DNA of 54,227 nt from CAYJBP01 sp964372025 (GCA_964372025.1 CAYJPF010000004.1:1-54227), one strand, 5' to 3'; shown: positions 41,550 through 50,890, counted from the first letter of the stretch. Translations and numbers: made by a program. The notes: a model not told the origin generated them from the sequence alone.

Positions 41550-42230
41550 ATGTTTTTTTATGATCCCACCTGGATTTTGATGATAATTGCCATTGCCATC
41601 ACCCTTTTTGCCCAAAGTAAGGTTAATTCTACCTATCATAAATATGCTAAGGTGCGTTCGGCTCGTGGTTTATCGGCGCATGATGCGGCTAGGCTGATTT
41701 TGGATTATAATGGCCTGCAAAATGTGCGTATTGAACAGGTTAACGGTAGCTTAACCGATCATTATGATCCCCGTGGCAAAGTTTTGCGCTTATCGCAGGC
41801 CACTTATCATAGCGATAGCGTGGCAGCATTAGGTATTGCTGCCCATGAGGCCGGCCATGCCATGCAGGATAAGGAAGGTTATATTCCCTTAAAAATCAGG
41901 GGCGCTTTGGTGCCTTTGGCCAATATCGGCTCCAATTTCTCGATGATTTTGATTATCATTGGCGCAATTATGGGTGCTGCTAATTTAATTGATTTGGGGA
42001 TAATCTTTTTTTCCTTTGCTGTTTTATTCCAATTGGTTACTTTGCCGGTGGAGTTTAATGCCTCATCGCGAGCTTTAGCCGCTTTAGAAGGTGGCAATCT
42101 TTTAAATATCGACGAAGTTAAACAAACCAAAAAAGTGCTATCTGCAGCGGCCTTAACTTATGTAGCAGCAGCTTTGGCTTCCTTATTACAGTTATTGCGT
42201 TTTATTATTTTATTTGGCAGAAGGGATTAA
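41550..42230 (+). CDS. YugP-type membrane zinc metallopeptidase
   Basis: The 226-aa protein belongs to the YugP family (Zn_peptidase_2). It has an N-terminal membrane helix (about 5-22), the zinc motif HEAGH at 99-103, and three further hydrophobic helices near 115-165 and 200-220. Substrates of the family are not established. GGAGG precedes the ATG. Its location between fmt and rsmB is the conserved one in clostridial genomes, so it is an ordinary member of this operon. Confidence 0.92.
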   Translation: MFFYDPTWILMIIAIAITLFAQSKVNSTYHKYAKVRSARGLSAHDAARLILDYNGLQNVRIEQVNGSLTDHYDPRGKVLRLSQATYHSDSVAALGIAAHEAGHAMQDKEGYIPLKIRGALVPLANIGSNFSMILIIIGAIMGAANLIDLGIIFFSFAVLFQLVTLPVEFNASSRALAALEGGNLLNIDEVKQTKKVLSAAALTYVAAALASLLQLLRFIILFGRRD

Positions 42231-42242
42231 TCATAAATTTAA

Positions 42243-43604
42243 ATGAAGCAGGAAACTAAAAAAATCAGCGCCCGTGAGGCAGCTTTGCTAATTTTACAAA
42301 AAGCCGAGCAGGATCAGGCCTATCTTAATTTATTATTAAGGCAAATGCTCGATAAATACCATTTATCATTACAGGATAAGCATTTAGCCACCGAATTGGT
42401 TTATGGCTGTATGCGCATGCAGGCCGCCCTTGATTATTGCTTGGAGCAATTATTAAGCCGCCCTTTAAAGAAGCTTACGCCGGCCATTGCCAATATTTTG
42501 CGAATTGGCCTGTATCAGCTTATTTATATGGAGCGCATCCCGGATTCGGCGGCGGTAAATACGGCTGTTGATTTGGCTAAACGCTATGGCCATAAAGGTA
42601 CGGCCTCTTTGGTTAATGGTGTTTTGCGCAGTTATTTGCGGGCCGAGCAACCCTTATTGCCAAGCGAGGAACAAGGGCGTGATTATTTTATTCATACGCT
42701 ATCCTATCCCAGCTGGTTGGTTGATGAATTGCTAAAATTATGGCCGGCGCAGGATATCAAGGCATTTTTACAGTTTCATAATCAGCATCATGGGATTATG
42801 GTGCGCTTTAATAGTTTGAAAATCAGCAAAGCCGATTTTATCAAACAATTAGAAGCTAAACAAATTGATTTTAGCCCGGCTAAATTTAGCCCTGATGGCT
42901 TTATTTTGCATAATGGTAGTGAGCATTTAAAGCCATTTTTAACCGATGGCCTAATTTTGGCTCAAGGCGAGGCCTCGCAATTGGTGGCTTATGCTTGTAA
43001 TCCGCAGCCAAAGCAAACAATTATCGATTTATGCGCTGCCCCGGGCGGCAAAACCAGCCATTTGGCCCAGCTGATGGCTAATCAGGGGCGGATTATTGCC
43101 AATGATATCCATGCTAGCCGGGTGCAACTGATTAAAGATAATGCCGCCGCCTTAGGTATTGATATTATCGAAACCATTTGCGCCGATGCCAGCGATTTGC
43201 CTGCTAAATACCATAATTTAGCCGATATAGTGCTGCTGGATGCCCCCTGTAGTGGGCTAGGGGTTTTGGGCAAACGTGCCGATAGCCGCTGGCGTAAATC
43301 TAAAGATGATATTGCGCATATGCAGGCTTTATCTGCTAAATTATTAGCTGCAGCAGGGCAATATCTTAAATCTAAGGGGCATCTGATTTTTAGCACCTGT
43401 ACCATTATGCCGGATGAAAATGAGCATAATATTAAGGCTTTTTTAGCGGCTAATCCTAATTTTAAATTAGTTGCGATGACTAATTTAGCCGATTTATTAT
43501 TAGATGAAAAAGATAAAACTGCTGCTTTAGCAGGTATGATTCAGCTTTTACCGCAAAAGCAAAACTTAGAAGGCTTTTTCATAGCCAAAATGCAAAAGGA
43601 TTAA
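42243..43604 (+). CDS. rsmB: 16S rRNA (cytosine-967-C5)-methyltransferase
   Basis: RsmB methylates C967 of 16S rRNA. The 453-aa protein has an N-terminal NusB-like RNA-binding domain (about 5-135), then a SAM-dependent methyltransferase with the glycine loop LCAAPGGKTSHLA, the PCSG motif with C336 and a second catalytic cysteine C386 in STCTIMPDEN. The start ATG 42243 lacks an obvious ribosome binding site, so translation may depend on the upstream gene 12 bp away. rlmN begins 1 bp after its stop. Confidence 0.95.
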   Translation: MKQETKKISAREAALLILQKAEQDQAYLNLLLRQMLDKYHLSLQDKHLATELVYGCMRMQAALDYCLEQLLSRPLKKLTPAIANILRIGLYQLIYMERIPDSAAVNTAVDLAKRYGHKGTASLVNGVLRSYLRAEQPLLPSEEQGRDYFIHTLSYPSWLVDELLKLWPAQDIKAFLQFHNQHHGIMVRFNSLKISKADFIKQLEAKQIDFSPAKFSPDGFILHNGSEHLKPFLTDGLILAQGEASQLVAYACNPQPKQTIIDLCAAPGGKTSHLAQLMANQGRIIANDIHASRVQLIKDNAAALGIDIIETICADASDLPAKYHNLADIVLLDAPCSGLGVLGKRADSRWRKSKDDIAHMQALSAKLLAAAGQYLKSKGHLIFSTCTIMPDENEHNIKAFLAANPNFKLVAMTNLADLLLDEKDKTAALAGMIQLLPQKQNLEGFFIAKMQKD

Positions 43605-43605
43605 G

Positions 43606-44685
43606 ATGATTATTGCCGAAAATATAGATATTCTGGCTTTTAATGAAGCCGAATTAAAAAATTTTTTTAAAAGCCAAAATTTGCCGCCATTTAGAGCCGC
43701 CCAGGTTTTTAATTGGCTGCAAAATAAGGCTATGCTCGATTTTAAGCAAATGGCTAATTTGCCGCTTAATTTGCGCCAAGATTTGGCCGCCGCCTTTAGC
43801 TGCCAAATGCCGCAAATCGAGCATATCAGCGCCAATGCCGATACCCAAAAGCTATTGCTTAAATTGGCCGATAATCAAACTATCGAAACAGTGGCGATGT
43901 ATTATCAACGTGCAAATAGTCGTGATCGGGCTACCTGCTGTGTTAGCACCCAAAGCGGTTGTGCCATGGGTTGCGCTTTTTGTGCCAGCGGCCTGTTTAA
44001 AGATATGCGCAATTTAAGTGCCGGCGAAATTATTGCCCAGGTATTGCTTAGTAGCCAACTTGCGATTAAGCAGGGGTTTAGCGGTATTAGCAATATTGTT
44101 TTTATGGGCATGGGCGAGCCTTTGGCTAATTTGGCCAACCTAAAGCAGGCTATTATGATTTTAAATGATAGCCAAGGCCAAAATATCGGCCAAAGAAGGA
44201 TGACAGTTTCTACCTGCGGTTTAGTGCCGCAAATTTATCAAATTGCCGACTGGGATTTGCAAATTAACCTGGCAATCTCCTTGCATAGTGCCAATCAAGA
44301 TAAACGTCAACAAATCATGCCGATTGCAGCAAAATACCACTTAGATGATTTGATCAAGGCCTGCGATCATTATCGCCAAAAAAGTGGCCGCCGCTTAACT
44401 TTTGAATATGCTATGTTTAAGGGTATCAATGATAGCTTAGAAGATGCAAAATTATTAGCAGATTTATTGACAGGACGCGATATTCTTGTTAATATTATTG
44501 CAGCTAATATTGTTAGCGAAAGTAAGTATCAGCCCAGTAATCAGGCGGCGATTAAGCAATTTTGTGATTATTTGCAAAGCCGTAATTGCGAGGTAGCCTT
44601 AAGAGAAAGACGAGGTCAGGATATTGATGCTGCCTGTGGTCAATTAAGAAAAAGATTAGCTTTTAAAAATATATCGGAGGTGTAA
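43606..44685 (+). CDS. rlmN: 23S rRNA (A2503-C2) / tRNA (A37-C2) methyltransferase
   Basis: RlmN is a radical-SAM enzyme that methylates A2503 of 23S rRNA and A37 of some tRNAs. The 359-aa protein carries the 4Fe-4S motif CX3CX2C (C119, C123, C126 in GCAMGCAFCASG), GMGEPLAN, STCGLVP, and the C-terminal cysteine region near VALRERRGQDIDAACGQL, which includes the methyl-carrying cysteine. It sits between rsmB and the PP2C phosphatase, as in most Bacillota. Confidence 0.96.
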   Translation: MIIAENIDILAFNEAELKNFFKSQNLPPFRAAQVFNWLQNKAMLDFKQMANLPLNLRQDLAAAFSCQMPQIEHISANADTQKLLLKLADNQTIETVAMYYQRANSRDRATCCVSTQSGCAMGCAFCASGLFKDMRNLSAGEIIAQVLLSSQLAIKQGFSGISNIVFMGMGEPLANLANLKQAIMILNDSQGQNIGQRRMTVSTCGLVPQIYQIADWDLQINLAISLHSANQDKRQQIMPIAAKYHLDDLIKACDHYRQKSGRRLTFEYAMFKGINDSLEDAKLLADLLTGRDILVNIIAANIVSESKYQPSNQAAIKQFCDYLQSRNCEVALRERRGQDIDAACGQLRKRLAFKNISEV

Positions 44686-44689
44686 ACCT

Positions 44690-45397
44690 TTGCGTGCTGA
44701 ATTTATCTCCCATATTGGGGTAGTTAGAGAAAATAATGAAGATGCCGTTTTTTGCGACCCAAAAGCCGGGCTTTTAGTGATAGCCGACGGCATCGGTGGC
44801 AGCGATGCCGGGGAAGTGGCCAGCGCTACCGCGGTAAGGGTGGTGGCCGAAAACTTTTGGGAAAACCCCGAAAGCGAGCCGGCGGAATTGATGCGCGAGG
44901 CTTTTTACCAGGCTAATGATATTTTGTATCGCGCCGGCCATGAGGACGGCCGCCATGGCATGGGCACAACGATGACCGCCGTTGCCATCTGTGATGAGCA
45001 GATTAAGCTGGTGCATGTGGGGGATAGCCGTGCTTATTTGCTGCGCAAAGATCATATCGAGCAATTAACCGATGATCATACTTTGGTTAATATTTTGCTG
45101 GCTCAAGGCAAAATTACCGACCAAGAAGCCGAAAATCATCCCCAAAGGCATATTTTAGTGCGTTCAATTGGTCAGGACCTATTGGTACAGGTGCAGGAAA
45201 AAGAACTTACTTGGCAAAAAGGCGATTATTTGCTGCTTTGCACCGATGGCCTTTATAGTTTAGTGCCGGAGAAGGAAATGCAAACCATCACCGAAAGAGC
45301 GGTTGATTTAAAACATGCGGTTGATATGATGGCAAAAACTGCTATTAATCGAGGCGGCTATGATAATATTTCGATAATTTTAGCTGCTTTTGAATAA
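44690..45397 (+). CDS. PP2C-type serine/threonine protein phosphatase
   Basis: The 235-aa protein is a bacterial PP2C phosphatase (Stp/PrpC type) that reverses phosphorylation by the adjacent kinase. Metal-binding and family motifs are visible: NEDAVFCD, VIADGIGGSDAGEVAS, GMGTTMTAVAI, VGDSRAYLLR, LLCTDGLYSLV and GGYDNISIILA. It starts at TTG 44690, 7 bp after GGAGGTG. The kinase gene follows 15 bp after its stop, giving the classical phosphatase-kinase pair. Confidence 0.95.
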   Translation: MRAEFISHIGVVRENNEDAVFCDPKAGLLVIADGIGGSDAGEVASATAVRVVAENFWENPESEPAELMREAFYQANDILYRAGHEDGRHGMGTTMTAVAICDEQIKLVHVGDSRAYLLRKDHIEQLTDDHTLVNILLAQGKITDQEAENHPQRHILVRSIGQDLLVQVQEKELTWQKGDYLLLCTDGLYSLVPEKEMQTITERAVDLKHAVDMMAKTAINRGGYDNISIILAAFE

Positions 45398-45412
45398 GTT
45401 GGAGGGATATCT

Positions 45413-47338
45413 TTGATTGGAAAACTGTTTAATGATCGTTATCAAATAATCGAAAAAATTGGCTCAGGTGGTACGGCCATCGTTTATAAAGGCCAAGACA
45501 CCCTGTTGGGGCGGATGGTAACGGTAAAAATTTTGCGTGAAGAATGCGCCAGTAATGAGGAATTTGTGCGCCGCTTTAGACGCGAAGCCCAGGCGGTAGC
45601 CAGCCTTTCCCATGGCAATATTGTGGCTGTTTATGATGTTGGCATGGAAGAAAATATGCAGTATATTGTAATGGAATTTGTTGAAGGGCTATCCTTAAAA
45701 GAGTATATTCAACAAAAAGGCAGCTTAGGCATAGAAGAAGCTGCCGCTATTATGGTGCAAATTTTAGATGGTATCAGCTATGCCCATGAGCATGGCATTA
45801 TTCATCGAGATATTAAGCCTCATAATATCCTCTTAGGCCATGATGGCCGTGCCAAGGTTACCGATTTTGGTATCGCCATCGGCATGACCGATGTTACGCA
45901 AACTTATAATACCTCGTCTAAAATCATGGGCTCGGTGCATTATATTGCCTCCGAGCAGGTACAAGGCTTAGCCGTTACCGAAAAATCGGATATTTATTCG
46001 GCCGGTGTGGTTTTTTACGAGATGCTTACCGGCGAATTGCCCTTTAATGGCGATACGCCAATTAGTATTGCCATGCAGCATGTGCAGGCCGAATTGATCT
46101 TGCCGCATCAGCTTAATCCACGCATCCCGATTGGTTTATCCTATGTAATTATGCGGGCGATGCGTAAAAATCCGGAAACCCGCTATGAAAGCGCCAAGGA
46201 AATGAGCGAAGCAATTAAGGGCGTAGTAGATGGTTTAAGCAGCATTTATCAACCTGCCCCCGATGAAAAAATTGATGGTGGCGAATTAATTACCGGCACA
46301 GATGGCCGACCCAGCCGCCGCGATAGAAGGGTAGAAACTGTGCGTAAACGCAATACGGAAGGCCGCAAACGTTCGATTAATTTTACGGCCATTTTGCTAT
46401 TAATAGTGGTGGTTAGCTTTGTGGCGGCCTTGATTTGGTTTGTAGGCAAAATTGGCATTATTTTTGAGCCGGAAACAATGATAGCTGCCCCCGATATGGT
46501 AGGCAAGGAAATTAGCCTGGCCGAAACCGAATTGGATAATATGGAGCTAAGCTATACCGTAGAGCGCAAAAATAGCGAAACTGTGCCGATTAATACCATT
46601 ATCAGCCAAAGCCCGGTGGCCGAAACCAGCATTAGTGCCAGCCGTAATATTATCCTAACAGTTAGCGATGGCCCTCCTTTAACCGATGTGCCGGTAGTAG
46701 AGGGATTAAGCGAATATTTAGCCGAAACCAGGCTGGCCGATAAAGGGCTTACCTTTGTTTATAATGAGCCGGAATATCATGATGATGTTTTAGAAGGCGA
46801 TATTATTGACCAAGTGCCGGCAGCCGGCACCCAGGTTGCCGGTGGCACCCAGGTGATGATGACGGTAAGCAAAGGGCCGGAACCAATTTTAATTGATATG
46901 CCAACCGTAACCGATTTGCCTTTAGAAGAAGCCCAAACCGCTTTAGCTAATGCAAAACTGCTGGTAGCCCAGCCTTTAGTTTATGAAGAAAGCCTAACCC
47001 ATAATGAGGGTATTGTAATTAGACAAAGCTCGGCCGCCGGCAGCGAAGTTGCCGAAGGCGATGAAATTACCCTGGTAGTAAGCTCGGGCCCCGGGCCTGT
47101 AGATCGCTCGGTAACAATTAATTATACCGTAATTGATGATGGCTTGCCCCATAATATCACTGTTGTCATCAGCGATACCCAAGGCGTGCGCGAAGTTTGG
47201 AATCAGGAGCATGAATCGGGCTATTTCTTCAATCAATCCTTTACCTATTATGAAAAAGGTATAATTACCATTTATCTGGACAATGTTGCCCAGCAATCCT
47301 TCGAAGTTCCTCAAAATGCCGGAGCAGGGAGTATATAA
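45413..47338 (+). CDS. prkC: PASTA-domain serine/threonine protein kinase
   Basis: This PrkC/Stk1-type kinase senses cell-wall fragments and regulates growth and wall synthesis. The 641-aa protein has a kinase domain (1-270) with K39 (TVKIL) and HRDIKPHN (D133), a juxtamembrane linker, one membrane helix (about 325-346), three extracellular PASTA repeats (about 358-422, 424-492, 494-562) and a C-terminal tail of about 75 residues. The start is TTG 45413 behind GGAGGG. Its stop overlaps the rsgA start by one base. Confidence 0.96.
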   Translation: MIGKLFNDRYQIIEKIGSGGTAIVYKGQDTLLGRMVTVKILREECASNEEFVRRFRREAQAVASLSHGNIVAVYDVGMEENMQYIVMEFVEGLSLKEYIQQKGSLGIEEAAAIMVQILDGISYAHEHGIIHRDIKPHNILLGHDGRAKVTDFGIAIGMTDVTQTYNTSSKIMGSVHYIASEQVQGLAVTEKSDIYSAGVVFYEMLTGELPFNGDTPISIAMQHVQAELILPHQLNPRIPIGLSYVIMRAMRKNPETRYESAKEMSEAIKGVVDGLSSIYQPAPDEKIDGGELITGTDGRPSRRDRRVETVRKRNTEGRKRSINFTAILLLIVVVSFVAALIWFVGKIGIIFEPETMIAAPDMVGKEISLAETELDNMELSYTVERKNSETVPINTIISQSPVAETSISASRNIILTVSDGPPLTDVPVVEGLSEYLAETRLADKGLTFVYNEPEYHDDVLEGDIIDQVPAAGTQVAGGTQVMMTVSKGPEPILIDMPTVTDLPLEEAQTALANAKLLVAQPLVYEESLTHNEGIVIRQSSAAGSEVAEGDEITLVVSSGPGPVDRSVTINYTVIDDGLPHNITVVISDTQGVREVWNQEHESGYFFNQSFTYYEKGIITIYLDNVAQQSFEVPQNAGAGSI

Positions 47339-48249
47339 TGAGCAATAATTGGCAGGATGGCCTGATTTTAAGCTCTTTTGGCGGTTTTTATACGGTGCTT
47401 AGCCAAGAAAATAAGCATAAATGCCAATTGCGGGGAAAATTGAAAAAAAAGCGCTTTTCGGAAGATGGTTTAATCGGGGTTTTTGTTGGCGATAAAATCC
47501 AATTTTCTTTAGCCACCGATGGCGAAAGCTATGGCATGATCGAAGCCCTATATCCACGCCAAAACTTTTTGCCACGCCCTAAAATTGCCAATATCGAGCA
47601 AGCCATTATTGTGATGGCTGCTAAAGAGCCTGATTATGATTTGCTTTTATTAGAAAAAATCCTGATCACTACCGCTTTTTTGGGGATAGAGGCCGCCATT
47701 TGCATCAATAAAATTGATTTGGCCGATCATGATTTAGAGCCGGTTTTAGAACCATATCAAAAAGCAGGCTGGCCAATTACCCTGGTATCTACCTATACCG
47801 GCCAGGGCATAGAGCAATTTAAAAAATTGCTTAATGGCAAAATTTCGGTTTTGGCAGGCCCTTCGGGGGTGGGTAAATCGAGCATTTTAAATGCAATTTT
47901 GCCCGAAGCCAATATTGCGGTAAATGCAATTAGCGATCGCTTGCAAAGGGGCAAGCATACCACCCGTAGCGTAAGCTTGCTGGCTTTAGCAGAAGGTGGC
48001 TTTGTGGCCGATGCTCCCGGTTTTTCGCTGCTGGATTTGCCAACTGCACTTAAAAAAGACGACTTAAGCGATTATTATCCGGAATATAAGGCCTTAGGCG
48101 AGCAATGCCGCTTTTTGGGCTGCAATCATCAAAACGAACCCGATTGCGCCGTTAAACTGGCTGTTGAGCAGGGCGAATTATCCTTAAGCCGCTATCAGTA
48201 TTATTTGCGATTTTTAGAAGAAATTGCTGAAAGAGAAATTAAATATTAA
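47338..48249 (+). CDS. rsgA: Ribosome small subunit GTPase RsgA
   Basis: RsgA is a circularly permuted GTPase that matures the 30S subunit. The 303-aa protein has an N-terminal OB fold (about 1-70), G4 NKID (124-127) ahead of G1 GPSGVGKS (174-181) and G3 DAPGFS, as the permutation requires. A C-terminal zinc site is formed by C257, C262, H264 and C270. It begins at ATG 47338 within the kinase stop (TAATG) and ends 10 bp before rpe. Confidence 0.96.
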   Translation: MSNNWQDGLILSSFGGFYTVLSQENKHKCQLRGKLKKKRFSEDGLIGVFVGDKIQFSLATDGESYGMIEALYPRQNFLPRPKIANIEQAIIVMAAKEPDYDLLLLEKILITTAFLGIEAAICINKIDLADHDLEPVLEPYQKAGWPITLVSTYTGQGIEQFKKLLNGKISVLAGPSGVGKSSILNAILPEANIAVNAISDRLQRGKHTTRSVSLLALAEGGFVADAPGFSLLDLPTALKKDDLSDYYPEYKALGEQCRFLGCNHQNEPDCAVKLAVEQGELSLSRYQYYLRFLEEIAEREIKY

Positions 48250-48259
48250 AGGTGATAAT

Positions 48260-48913
48260 ATGAAAAAAATAGCTCCGTCTTTTTTATCGGCCGATATTTG
48301 GCAAGTAGCCGCCCAGCTTAGCGCTTTAGAAGAAGCCGGCTGCGAATATTTGCATTTGGATATTATGGATGGCCATTTTGTGCCTAATATTTCCTTTGGG
48401 CCGCATTATATTCAAGGCCTGCGTAAGCATAGTAAAATGATTTTTGATACCCATTTAATGGTAGAAGAGCCGGATTTTTTGCTAGAGGATTTTGTTAAAG
48501 CCGGGGCGGATATTATCACCGTTCATGTGGAGGCAATTAAGCATTTGCATCGCACTATTGAGCGCATCAAAAGCTATGGCCTAAAAGCAGGTGTATCCTT
48601 AAACCCTGCTACACCCTTATCGGCTTTAGAAGAAATTTTGCCGCTGGTGGATTTAGTGCTAATCATGAGCGTAAACCCGGGTTTTGGCGGCCAAAGCTTT
48701 ATTCCCGAGGTAATCAATAAAATTGAGCGCTTAGCAGCACTTAAAAAGGCCAATAATTATCAATTTATTATCGAGGTAGATGGCGGTGCCAAGCAGGATA
48801 ATATTGCCCAAATTGCCGCTGCCGGCGCTGAATTAATTGTAGCCGGATCGGCTGTTTTTGGCAAAGAAAACCCAGCGCAAGCCTATCAAGATTTGGCTGC
48901 AGCATTAGCATAA
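48260..48913 (+). CDS. rpe: Ribulose-phosphate 3-epimerase
   Basis: Rpe interconverts ribulose-5-phosphate and xylulose-5-phosphate. From ATG 48260 the TIM barrel is 217 aa. It shows the start KKIAPSFLSADIW, the metal-ligand segment HLDIMDGHFVPNISFGP, FDTHLMVEEP, MSVNPGFGGQSFI and EVDGGAKQDN. I chose 48260 because AAAGGTGA precedes it and residue 2 onward matches the family; an earlier ATG at 48224 lies within rsgA. Position after rsgA is conserved. Confidence 0.96.
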   Translation: MKKIAPSFLSADIWQVAAQLSALEEAGCEYLHLDIMDGHFVPNISFGPHYIQGLRKHSKMIFDTHLMVEEPDFLLEDFVKAGADIITVHVEAIKHLHRTIERIKSYGLKAGVSLNPATPLSALEEILPLVDLVLIMSVNPGFGGQSFIPEVINKIERLAALKKANNYQFIIEVDGGAKQDNIAQIAAAGAELIVAGSAVFGKENPAQAYQDLAAALA

Positions 48914-48924
48914 AAGAGGTTGAT

Positions 48925-49380
48925 ATGGAACAAACAAATTGGGGGCAAAGCGTAAGCGGGGTGCTGATTATAGATAATCAGGTGCTTTTAGCGCGTCATA
49001 CTTATGGCAATGGCAAAGGCAAACTAATTGTACCCGGCGGTTATGTGCAGCATAATGAAACGCCTCAAGCTGCCCTTAAAAGGGAATTTTTAGAAGAAGT
49101 TAATTTAATCATCGAGCCTAAAGAGCTAATCGGCATTCGTTTTAATGCCCTGGATTGGTATTTAGGTTTTGCGGTAGATTATATAGATGGCGAAGTAAAA
49201 CCCGATAATGACGAAATTAGCGAAGCAATTTGGCTAAATATAGAAGAAGCCCTAAGCAGGGAAGATGTGCCGGAAAATACTAAATTATATATCAAAGCAG
49301 CCCTCAACAAAAGTGCCGGCTTAAAGCCAACACCCTTCGAAGGCCGCAACCCCCCCTGCACATTATACGGCTCATTCTAA
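48925..49380 (+). CDS. Nudix hydrolase
   Basis: The 151-aa protein has a Nudix box GGYVQHNETPQAALKREFLEEVNL. The glutamates of REFLEE that bind the metal are intact; the glycine usually two positions later is asparagine. The family hydrolyses nucleoside diphosphates linked to another group; the substrate is unknown here. An AAAAGAGG site precedes the ATG, 11 bp after rpe, where other Bacillota have thiN. The C-terminal tail from about residue 130 is low in conserved features. Confidence 0.88.
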   Translation: MEQTNWGQSVSGVLIIDNQVLLARHTYGNGKGKLIVPGGYVQHNETPQAALKREFLEEVNLIIEPKELIGIRFNALDWYLGFAVDYIDGEVKPDNDEISEAIWLNIEEALSREDVPENTKLYIKAALNKSAGLKPTPFEGRNPPCTLYGSF

Positions 49381-49411
49381 AGTTTAATCAATTTTTTTTA
49401 AAATGGCGGAG

Positions 49412-49470
49412 TTTTAGCTAAAGATAATCCATAGCTATGCATGTAGCTAAAAAGCTCGGGGCAGAGCCCC
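49412..49470. repeat. Hairpins between the Nudix gene and the ilvA leader
   Basis: TTTTAGCTA and TAGCTAAAA (about 49412-49453) can pair over a long loop, and GGGGC/GCCCC forms a short perfect stem at 49458-49470. The latter is almost identical to the stem at 23794-23808. They may serve to end transcription from the rpe-Nudix side, although no strong T tract follows. Confidence 0.45.
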
Positions 49471-49476
49471 AAGGTC

Positions 49477-49505
49477 TTGACAACTAATTATGGTTAGTGT
49501 ATAAT
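49477..49505 (+). promoter_or_regulatory. Consensus promoter of the ilvA leader
   Basis: TTGACA (49477-49482), exactly 17 bp, TATAAT (49500-49505). Transcription would start near 49512, about 23 bases ahead of the leader peptide. Confidence 0.85.
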
Positions 49506-49534
49506 ACAATATCATCAAGAAAAAAGAGGCAAAT

Positions 49535-49588
49535 ATGTATAAACAAATCCAAAACATAGCTATTATTATTATCAACAGGCGAAGTTAG
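49535..49588 (+). CDS. Isoleucine-rich leader peptide of ilvA
   Basis: A 17-codon reading frame, MYKQIQNIAIIIINRRS, has an AGAGG site 5 bp before its ATG. Six of 17 residues are isoleucine, four of them consecutive (49562-49573). It lies between a consensus promoter and a terminator/antiterminator pair directly before ilvA, the layout of a ribosome-mediated attenuator: shortage of charged tRNA-Ile stalls the ribosome and lets transcription pass into ilvA. The end of the frame overlaps the antiterminator arm. The peptide itself needs no function. Confidence 0.85.
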   Translation: MYKQIQNIAIIIINRRS

Positions 49589-49641
49589 GCTTATTTTTTA
49601 GCCCTTCGCCTATTGCTCATGCATAAGCGAAGGGCTTTTTT
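49577..49641 (+). promoter_or_regulatory. Transcription attenuator (antiterminator and terminator) of ilvA
   Basis: The terminator pairs AGCCCTTCGC (49600-49609) with GCGAAGGGCT (49627-49636) and ends in a T run. The alternative stem pairs AGGCGAAG (49577-49584) and GGCT (49588-49591) with AGCC (49600-49603) and CTTCGCCT (49604-49611), which removes the left terminator arm. The mutual exclusion is visible in the sequence; the ribosome-stalling model is inferred from the leader peptide. Confidence 0.85.
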
Positions 49642-49672
49642 ATTTTTAAGCCCAAAATCAAAGGAGGAAATT

Positions 49673-50881
49673 ATGTTATTAAAGGATATCGAACAAGCAG
49701 CAGCCCGCTTAAAAGGAGTAATCCATAAAACACCGCTAACATCCAGCCGCACATTTTCGGAGATGTCTGATTGCGAACTTTATCTTAAATGCGAAAATAT
49801 GCAAAAAACCGGCTCTTTTAAAGTAAGAGGAGCCTATAATAAAGTAGCCAAAATGGCACAGGAAGGCAATTTACCTGCTGCTTTAATAGCATCCAGTGCC
49901 GGTAATCATGCCCAAGGGGTAGCCTATGCTGCTAAGTCTATTGGCAGCAAAGCCATTATTGTGATGCCCAAAAGTACGCCAATTGCCAAGGTTTCGGCTA
50001 CCCAGGGCTATGGCGCGGAGGTTATCCTCTATGGCGATTGCTATGATGAAGCCTATGCTAAAGCCCAAGAATTAAAAGAAGAACGCCAAGCTGTTTTTAT
50101 ACATCCCTTTGATGATGAAGATGTAATTGCCGGCCAAGGCACCATCTCGCTGGAGATTTTGCGAGCCTTGCCAACTGTGGATGCTATTGTAATCCCGGCC
50201 GGCGGCGGTGGGCTTTTAGCCGGGATGGCCTCTTGCATTAAGCAAATTAATCCCCGAATCCAAGTAATTGGCGTGCAGGCCGAAAATGCACCGGCAATTG
50301 TTCAATCATTTAAAGCAAAAAGCCTGGTCGAAACCCTAACCTCTAATACAATTGCCGACGGTATTGCCGTAAAATGCCCCGGCACAAAAACGCTAGACTT
50401 AATTTGGCAATATGTGGACGAAATGGTAACCGTTAATGATGACCAAATTGCCGAAGCAATTTTGATGGTTTTGGAGCGCTCCAAAATGGTGGTTGAGCCG
50501 GCCGGGATTTCCTCCTTGGCTGCAGTTTGGCAAAATAAAATCGATTTGGCCGGTAAAAGAGTAGTTTGCCTGCTATCGGGTGGTAATATTGATGTGGGCT
50601 TTATCCATAAAGTGGTGGAAAAAGGCTTGATTAATCGCGGGCGGCAAATGAAATTTAATACTTTAATGCCAGATAAACCCGGTAGCTTGCAGGAATTTGC
50701 CACTATTGTTGCCGAATTAGGTGCTAATATCATTTTAATTCAGCATGACCGTTTGCGAGCCAACTTAAACTTAGGCGAAGCAATTTTGCATGTAGCCTGC
50801 GAGGTTTCGAGCCGCGAGCATGGTCAATCTGTGGTTAAAAGCCTGGAAGAACGTGGTTATCCAATTACAATGGAATCCTAA
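49673..50881 (+). CDS. ilvA: Threonine ammonia-lyase with ACT domain
   Basis: The enzyme deaminates threonine to 2-oxobutyrate, the first step to isoleucine. The 402-aa protein has the PLP lysine K50 (KTGSFKVRGAYN), the glycine loop IPAGGGGLLAGM, and a C-terminal ACT-type domain (about 325-402, MKFNTLMPDKPGSLQEF). This short single-ACT form is often labelled catabolic, but the isoleucine leader in front argues for a biosynthetic role. I chose ATG 49673 behind AAAGGAGG; the frame is open further upstream into the attenuator. xseA follows 9 bp later. Confidence 0.95.
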   Translation: MLLKDIEQAAARLKGVIHKTPLTSSRTFSEMSDCELYLKCENMQKTGSFKVRGAYNKVAKMAQEGNLPAALIASSAGNHAQGVAYAAKSIGSKAIIVMPKSTPIAKVSATQGYGAEVILYGDCYDEAYAKAQELKEERQAVFIHPFDDEDVIAGQGTISLEILRALPTVDAIVIPAGGGGLLAGMASCIKQINPRIQVIGVQAENAPAIVQSFKAKSLVETLTSNTIADGIAVKCPGTKTLDLIWQYVDEMVTVNDDQIAEAILMVLERSKMVVEPAGISSLAAVWQNKIDLAGKRVVCLLSGGNIDVGFIHKVVEKGLINRGRQMKFNTLMPDKPGSLQEFATIVAELGANIILIQHDRLRANLNLGEAILHVACEVSSREHGQSVVKSLEERGYPITMES

Positions 50882-50890
50882 GGAGAAATT

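Noticed and set aside
49506..49672. T-box riboswitch in front of ilvA
   Set aside because: No T-box core or specifier stem is seen, while a leader peptide with isoleucine codons explains the leader fully.
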